Assembly (NCBI GenBank): GCA_034368805.1
Contig: JAXMLJ010000044.1
Location: forward strand, 1 to 64,000
Reading direction: 5' to 3'
Length of the DNA stretch: 64,000 nt
Origin: UBA2272 sp034368805
Lineage (GTDB): Bacteria; Actinomycetota; Coriobacteriia; Anaerosomatales; Anaerosomataceae
Shown here: positions 60,486 to 64,000 of the stretch, piece after piece
How positions within the stretch are numbered: the first letter of the stretch is position 1
Layout: each line of letters begins with the position of its first letter
Notes under the pieces: model-generated
Seen by the model: only the letters and a program-made list of their open reading frames with translations
The model's database searches: none
What the model was told of the DNA's origin: nothing
Position numbers and translations under genes: made by a program

Positions 60486-62423
60486 CTACTGCGCCGGCTG
60501 CGGCGGCCCGGGGTGTGCGATCGGCAGGTCGAGCACGAACTCGGTCCCCGATCCCACCTCGCTGGCAACGCTCAACCCGCCCCCAAGCAGCGTCGCGAAC
60601 TCGCGAGAGATGGTCAGCCCGAGTCCCGTCCCGGGCGGCCTTGGGACATCGGCGCTCCCCACCTGCACGAACGGGTCGAAGATACCCTGCAGGTGCTCGG
60701 ACCGGATTCCCGGACCCGTGTCGGTCACCGCGAAGCTCAGGCGATCGTCACCGCTGCGCATCGCAGAGAGACGCACCCGTCCGGCGGTCGTGAACTTCAC
60801 CGCGTTGCCACCGAGATTCAGCAGGACCTGCTTGAGCTTGACGTAGTCCGACGTCATCCGCATCTGGCTCCCGCACGCATCGACGACGTCGAGCCGCAGC
60901 CCCTTCTCGGCGGCAAGCGGCTCGAGGACGCCCGCCACCTCGGCGAAGACCTCCGCGATCCCGAACTCCGTAAGCTGCAGGGTCGTCTGCCCGGACTCGA
61001 TCCTTGAGAGATCCAGGATCTCGTCCACCAGAGAAAGCAGATGCCTGCCCGACTGATTGATCATGCCGATCTGCTTGCGTTGCTCACTGGTGAGCGGACC
61101 GGCAAGTTCTTGTTCGAGCAGCGTGGAGAAGCCGATGATCGAGTTGAGGGGTGTTCGAAGCTCGTGGCTCATGTTCGTGAGGAACGTGCTCTTGATGCGG
61201 CTGGCCGCGTCGAGCCGCTCGTTGGCCTGCACGAGCTCCTCATAGGCGCCGCGCAACTCCTCGGTGCGCTCGCGAACGCGCTGCTCGAGCTCGGCGTTCA
61301 GCACGGCCACCTCCCGCTCGGCAGCCTTGCGTGCCGTGATGTCCGAGATAACGCCGTACCAGAGGGTTCCGCCGTCATCCATCCGATGCGGGATAGCGTC
61401 GCACACGCGCCACCGCAGTCCCTGTCGCGGCAAGACGACCCGGAACTCGCAGTGGAACGGCGCAAGCGTGCGCGCGGACTCGAAGATGTCGGCGGAGACG
61501 CGGTCGATGTCCTCGGGATGCAGCCGGCCGAACACGGGCGTAGCGTCTTCCCGGACCTCCTCGGGTGTGTACTCGTAGATGTCGTTCATACCGGCGCTCG
61601 AATACGGGAACGCCGAGCGCCCATCTGGATACAGACGGTACTGATAGACAACGCCCGGCACCTGTGCGGTGAGATTAGCCAGCAGCGCGTGACTGCCCTG
61701 CAGTTCCTCCTCCGCGCGCGTGCGCTCGGTGATATCGCGACAGATGCAGAAGATCAACTTCTCGCCACCAACCGGCACGGCGTTCGTGGAGATCTCCACG
61801 TCGAAGGTCGTGCCGTCGCTGCGCCGGTGCTTCGTCTCAAACTGGTCGCCCTGGTCGTCGACGGTCCGGATCATCTCCGCGATCTCGTCGGGGCTGTACT
61901 GGTACTCCCAGTCCCACACGCTGAGCCGCCGCACCTCGTCGGGCGAATAGCGGAGCATCCGGGCGAACATGGCATTCGCCTCGTGGACCCCTCCAGATGC
62001 GTTGAGGACCACGATGCCGTCACGCGACTGTTCGACCATCGTACGCAGCGTGAACGCCTCGGTGGCCAGCAGCACTTCGCGCTCGGTCCGCTCGCTGACA
62101 TCAACGACAATCATGAGCAGCAGATCCCGGCCCTGATAGTGTGAACGGCCGCTCCGCACATCAACCTGCCGCACGGACCCGTCCGCACTCCGGTGCCGGC
62201 GGCGTGTCTCATCCGGGCCGCCTACATGATCGTCGTGGAGCCCTGACCAGGCGCCGGGCTCAGCACCGAGATCGATGTCGGAGAGGTTCATCGCGGTGAA
62301 CTGCTCGCGCGTCCAACCGTAGAGGGCGATCGCCGCGTCATTGACCTCGAGAATCGCGTCGTTGAGCGGGTCGACAACCAGCATCGCGAGCGTCGCGGAT
62401 TCGAACAGGGAGCGCAGGAGCAT
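60486..62423 (-). CDS. Soluble histidine kinase with three PAS domains
   Basis: Sensor kinase of 645 residues without transmembrane helices, so cytoplasmic. PAS 1 (about 1-115: LFESATLAMLVVDPLNDAIL), PAS 2 (about 120-240: MVEQSRDGIVVLNASGGVHE ... CICRDITERTRAEEE), PAS 3 (about 245-365), a coiled coil, then HisKA (TNMSHELRTPLNS, His near 416) and HATPase_c (NLGGNAVKF, DTGPGIR, GTGLGLTIS). The HisKA region closely resembles those of the two other kinases in the window. No response regulator adjacent. GAGGTG lies eight bases before ATG 62423. Confidence 0.88.
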   Translation of the reverse strand: MLLRSLFESATLAMLVVDPLNDAILEVNDAAIALYGWTREQFTAMNLSDIDLGAEPGAWSGLHDDHVGGPDETRRRHRSADGSVRQVDVRSGRSHYQGRDLLLMIVVDVSERTEREVLLATEAFTLRTMVEQSRDGIVVLNASGGVHEANAMFARMLRYSPDEVRRLSVWDWEYQYSPDEIAEMIRTVDDQGDQFETKHRRSDGTTFDVEISTNAVPVGGEKLIFCICRDITERTRAEEELQGSHALLANLTAQVPGVVYQYRLYPDGRSAFPYSSAGMNDIYEYTPEEVREDATPVFGRLHPEDIDRVSADIFESARTLAPFHCEFRVVLPRQGLRWRVCDAIPHRMDDGGTLWYGVISDITARKAAEREVAVLNAELEQRVRERTEELRGAYEELVQANERLDAASRIKSTFLTNMSHELRTPLNSIIGFSTLLEQELAGPLTSEQRKQIGMINQSGRHLLSLVDEILDLSRIESGQTTLQLTEFGIAEVFAEVAGVLEPLAAEKGLRLDVVDACGSQMRMTSDYVKLKQVLLNLGGNAVKFTTAGRVRLSAMRSGDDRLSFAVTDTGPGIRSEHLQGIFDPFVQVGSADVPRPPGTGLGLTISREFATLLGGGLSVASEVGSGTEFVLDLPIAHPGPPQPAQ

Positions 62424-62580
62424 ACGTGTGCACCTCAGACTGGTGGTCGTGACTCACTCCAGACGTGACGTTGCCCGCGTGGCACGCTGTGGATTCCGCT
62501 GTCGACGAACACGAACAGCAAGCGCCGCGCCGTATAGCGGCCGACTCGTCCATTCGGAAGGAGCGCGCGGACCTGCGCGG

Positions 62581-63270
62581 CTAGTCGCCGATACCGCCCC
62601 GGCCGACCGACATCTTGGTCTGCAGACGCCGGGCGACGGTCGATATCGCGAAGTTGATGATGAAGTAGACAAGCGAGATCACGAGGTAGATCGTGATGAT
62701 CTGCGCCGGCCTCCAGTACTTCGCCGCAAGGATCGTCCCTTTGAACATCAACTCGTAGGCACCGATCGCCATGGCGAACGACGAGTCCTTGATCACGGTG
62801 ACGAACTGGGACACGATCGGCGGGATCATCTTGACCACTGCCGGCGGAAGCACGATGTAGCGCATCGACTGCAGGAACGAGAACCCTTGCGAGCGCGCTG
62901 CCTCCCACTGACCGGTCGGTACCGAGTTGAGACCGCCACGGATGACCTCGGCGATGATCGCCGAGGTGTAGATGGTGAGGCCGATAGTGGCCGCCCACAT
63001 CGCGGGAAGTCCAAGCACGAAGTAGCTCACTAAGATGAGGAGCAGCGTCGGCAGGTTGCGGATGACCTCGATGTAGATCGTGGCGACATGGCTGATGACC
63101 GGCAGCCCCGTATAGCGCATCGACCCGATGATCGTCCCGAACACGAAGCTCAGCGCGATGGACAGGCCGGCGATCTGCAGCGTGAGCAAGAGGCCGTACC
63201 CCAGGCCGATGTACAGGACCGGATCGGTCAGCATCTCCATGACCGGGCTGTTCATGAAGGCTTCCATCAC
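62581..63270 (-). CDS. Polar amino-acid ABC transporter permease, second subunit
   Basis: Membrane subunit of 229 residues, five helices. N-terminal LGYGLLLTLQIAGLSIALSF and EAA loop EAARSQGFSFLQSMRYIVLP, typical of glutamate/aspartate importers (GltK/GluD type). GTG at 63270 overlaps the partner permease stop (GTGA); ATG at 63267 is also possible. The binding protein and ATPase are not within the window and probably lie upstream, past the right edge. About 160 bases without a gene separate it from the kinase gene. Confidence 0.9.
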   Translation of the reverse strand: MMEAFMNSPVMEMLTDPVLYIGLGYGLLLTLQIAGLSIALSFVFGTIIGSMRYTGLPVISHVATIYIEVIRNLPTLLLILVSYFVLGLPAMWAATIGLTIYTSAIIAEVIRGGLNSVPTGQWEAARSQGFSFLQSMRYIVLPPAVVKMIPPIVSQFVTVIKDSSFAMAIGAYELMFKGTILAAKYWRPAQIITIYLVISLVYFIINFAISTVARRLQTKMSVGRGGIGD

Positions 63271-63974
63271 GCCGCCCTCGTGCGTTCTTCAAGGCGTCGC
63301 GTGAGCACGGCCAGCGGGAAGCACATCAGGAAGTACCCGAGACCCACGAGCACGTACGTCGGACCGTAGTGGCCATAGCGGCCCGCAAACGAGTCACCCG
63401 CGTACATGAGGTCGCCACCCGCGATGATGGCGATGACCGAGGTGTTCTTGATCAGGTTGACCGCCTGATTGGTGAGCGGCGGCAAGACGATACGCATGGC
63501 CTGCGGGATGATGATGTAGCGCATCGCCGTCACGTACGTGAATCCCTGGGACAGCGCGGCCTCGAGCTGCCCCCGCCCGATCGACTGGATCCCGGCGCGA
63601 ACGACCTCGGCGATATAGGCACCGTGATACATGCCGACACCGAAGATGCCGATCACGATGACCGGGATGAACAGCCCGGGGAAGACGAGCGGTATGGCGT
63701 TGAAGAGCATGAACACCTGAATGAGCAGCGGGGTGTTCTGGTAGAACTCGACATAGGCCCGCGCCAGAGCGCGCGGGAGCTTCCAGTGCGATGCCGACAT
63801 CACACCGATGACGGTCCCCAGGGCCAGCGCCATCACCAGCCCCAGGGACGCCACCAGCAGCGTTACGAGCGCTCCTTGCCAGAGCACGTCTATGTTCGAG
63901 AACACGGCCTCCCAGCGGGGTATGGAGAACGGCCCCTGCTGGAGGAAGCCTATGCTCGCGATGATCTCAGACAT
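63267..63974 (-). CDS. Polar amino-acid ABC transporter permease, first subunit
   Basis: Membrane subunit of 235 residues (GltJ/GluC type). Helices include GALVTLLVASLGLVMALALG; EAA loop EAALSQGFTYVTAMRYIIIP. The N-terminal extension and two-permease arrangement match four-component glutamate/aspartate importers. ATG at 63974 is 27 bases from the right edge, so the promoter and upstream genes are outside. Confidence 0.9.
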   Translation of the reverse strand: MSEIIASIGFLQQGPFSIPRWEAVFSNIDVLWQGALVTLLVASLGLVMALALGTVIGVMSASHWKLPRALARAYVEFYQNTPLLIQVFMLFNAIPLVFPGLFIPVIVIGIFGVGMYHGAYIAEVVRAGIQSIGRGQLEAALSQGFTYVTAMRYIIIPQAMRIVLPPLTNQAVNLIKNTSVIAIIAGGDLMYAGDSFAGRYGHYGPTYVLVGLGYFLMCFPLAVLTRRLEERTRAA

Positions 63975-64000
63975 GCCCGGTTGTTCTCCGATCGCGAAGG

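Overview
The window is a G+C-rich chromosome segment with tightly packed genes, many GTG/TTG starts and frequent ATGA/GTGA overlaps. Three surface proteins end in cell-wall-binding type 2 (CWB2) repeats, and there is a teichoic-acid-type export locus, a Ku-LigD repair pair and several large PAS histidine kinases. These features suggest a Gram-positive Actinomycetota, plausibly a non-gut Coriobacteriia-like lineage. That placement is an inference from gene content; no rRNA or other marker gene is present. No tRNA, rRNA, CRISPR array, prophage or replication origin was seen.

Layout. 1-3.6 kb: the 3' part of a YncE-like beta-propeller gene, an insertion sequence with doubled terminal repeats, and a DEAD-box RNA helicase. 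3.6-7.1 kb: a Cys-rich protein with a degenerate receiver domain, RlmA, a PaaI thioesterase, a 59-residue winged-helix-like protein and a PdaA-like deacetylase. 7.2-16.7 kb: a teichoic-acid-type locus with a TarI-like cytidylyltransferase and an SDR reductase (together resembling a split Bcs1/Acs1 CDP-ribitol enzyme), three TagF-like polymerases, a TagGH-type exporter and a TarS-like glycosyltransferase. 16.7-24.5 kb: carbamate kinase and arginine deiminase, separated by an HMA/cupredoxin lipid-side protein and a 1064-residue CWB2 subtilase; also a nitroreductase. 24.5-28.1 kb: a TPM protein, LemA, an M28 peptidase, a YqeY protein and a VOC protein.

28.1-38.6 kb: a MarR-controlled heterodimeric ABC exporter with a Ca2+/cation antiporter, a CWB2-anchored zinc-dependent phospholipase C, a YgjP-like metalloprotein and a NatAB-type ABC pair. 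38.6-42.4 kb: the remnant of an acyltransferase, a complete polar amino-acid ABC transporter (glnQ-P-H type) and acylphosphatase. 42.4-52.2 kb: two hybrid-sensor-type histidine kinases flanking a PAP2-like phosphatase, a Rieske protein, GlsB, Ku and a frameshifted ligD. 52.4-57.9 kb: the complete histidine utilisation set (hutH-hutU-hutI on one strand, hutG divergent). 58.0-64.0 kb: a TolB-like CWB2 protein, a third PAS histidine kinase and two permeases of a second amino-acid ABC transporter.

Read together, the genes suggest a cell that digests protein and lipid at its surface (subtilase, phospholipase C, M28 peptidase). It imports polar amino acids through two ABC systems and uses histidine (hut) and arginine (arcA, arcC) as energy or nitrogen sources. 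It also builds a polyol-phosphate wall polymer. The most notable points are the complete zinc-ligand set in the CWB2 phospholipase C, a beta-module shared between a TagF-like polymerase and the glycosyltransferase, the single-base frame break in ligD, the Cys-Ser-Gly MIO triad in HutH, and the doubled ends of the insertion sequence.
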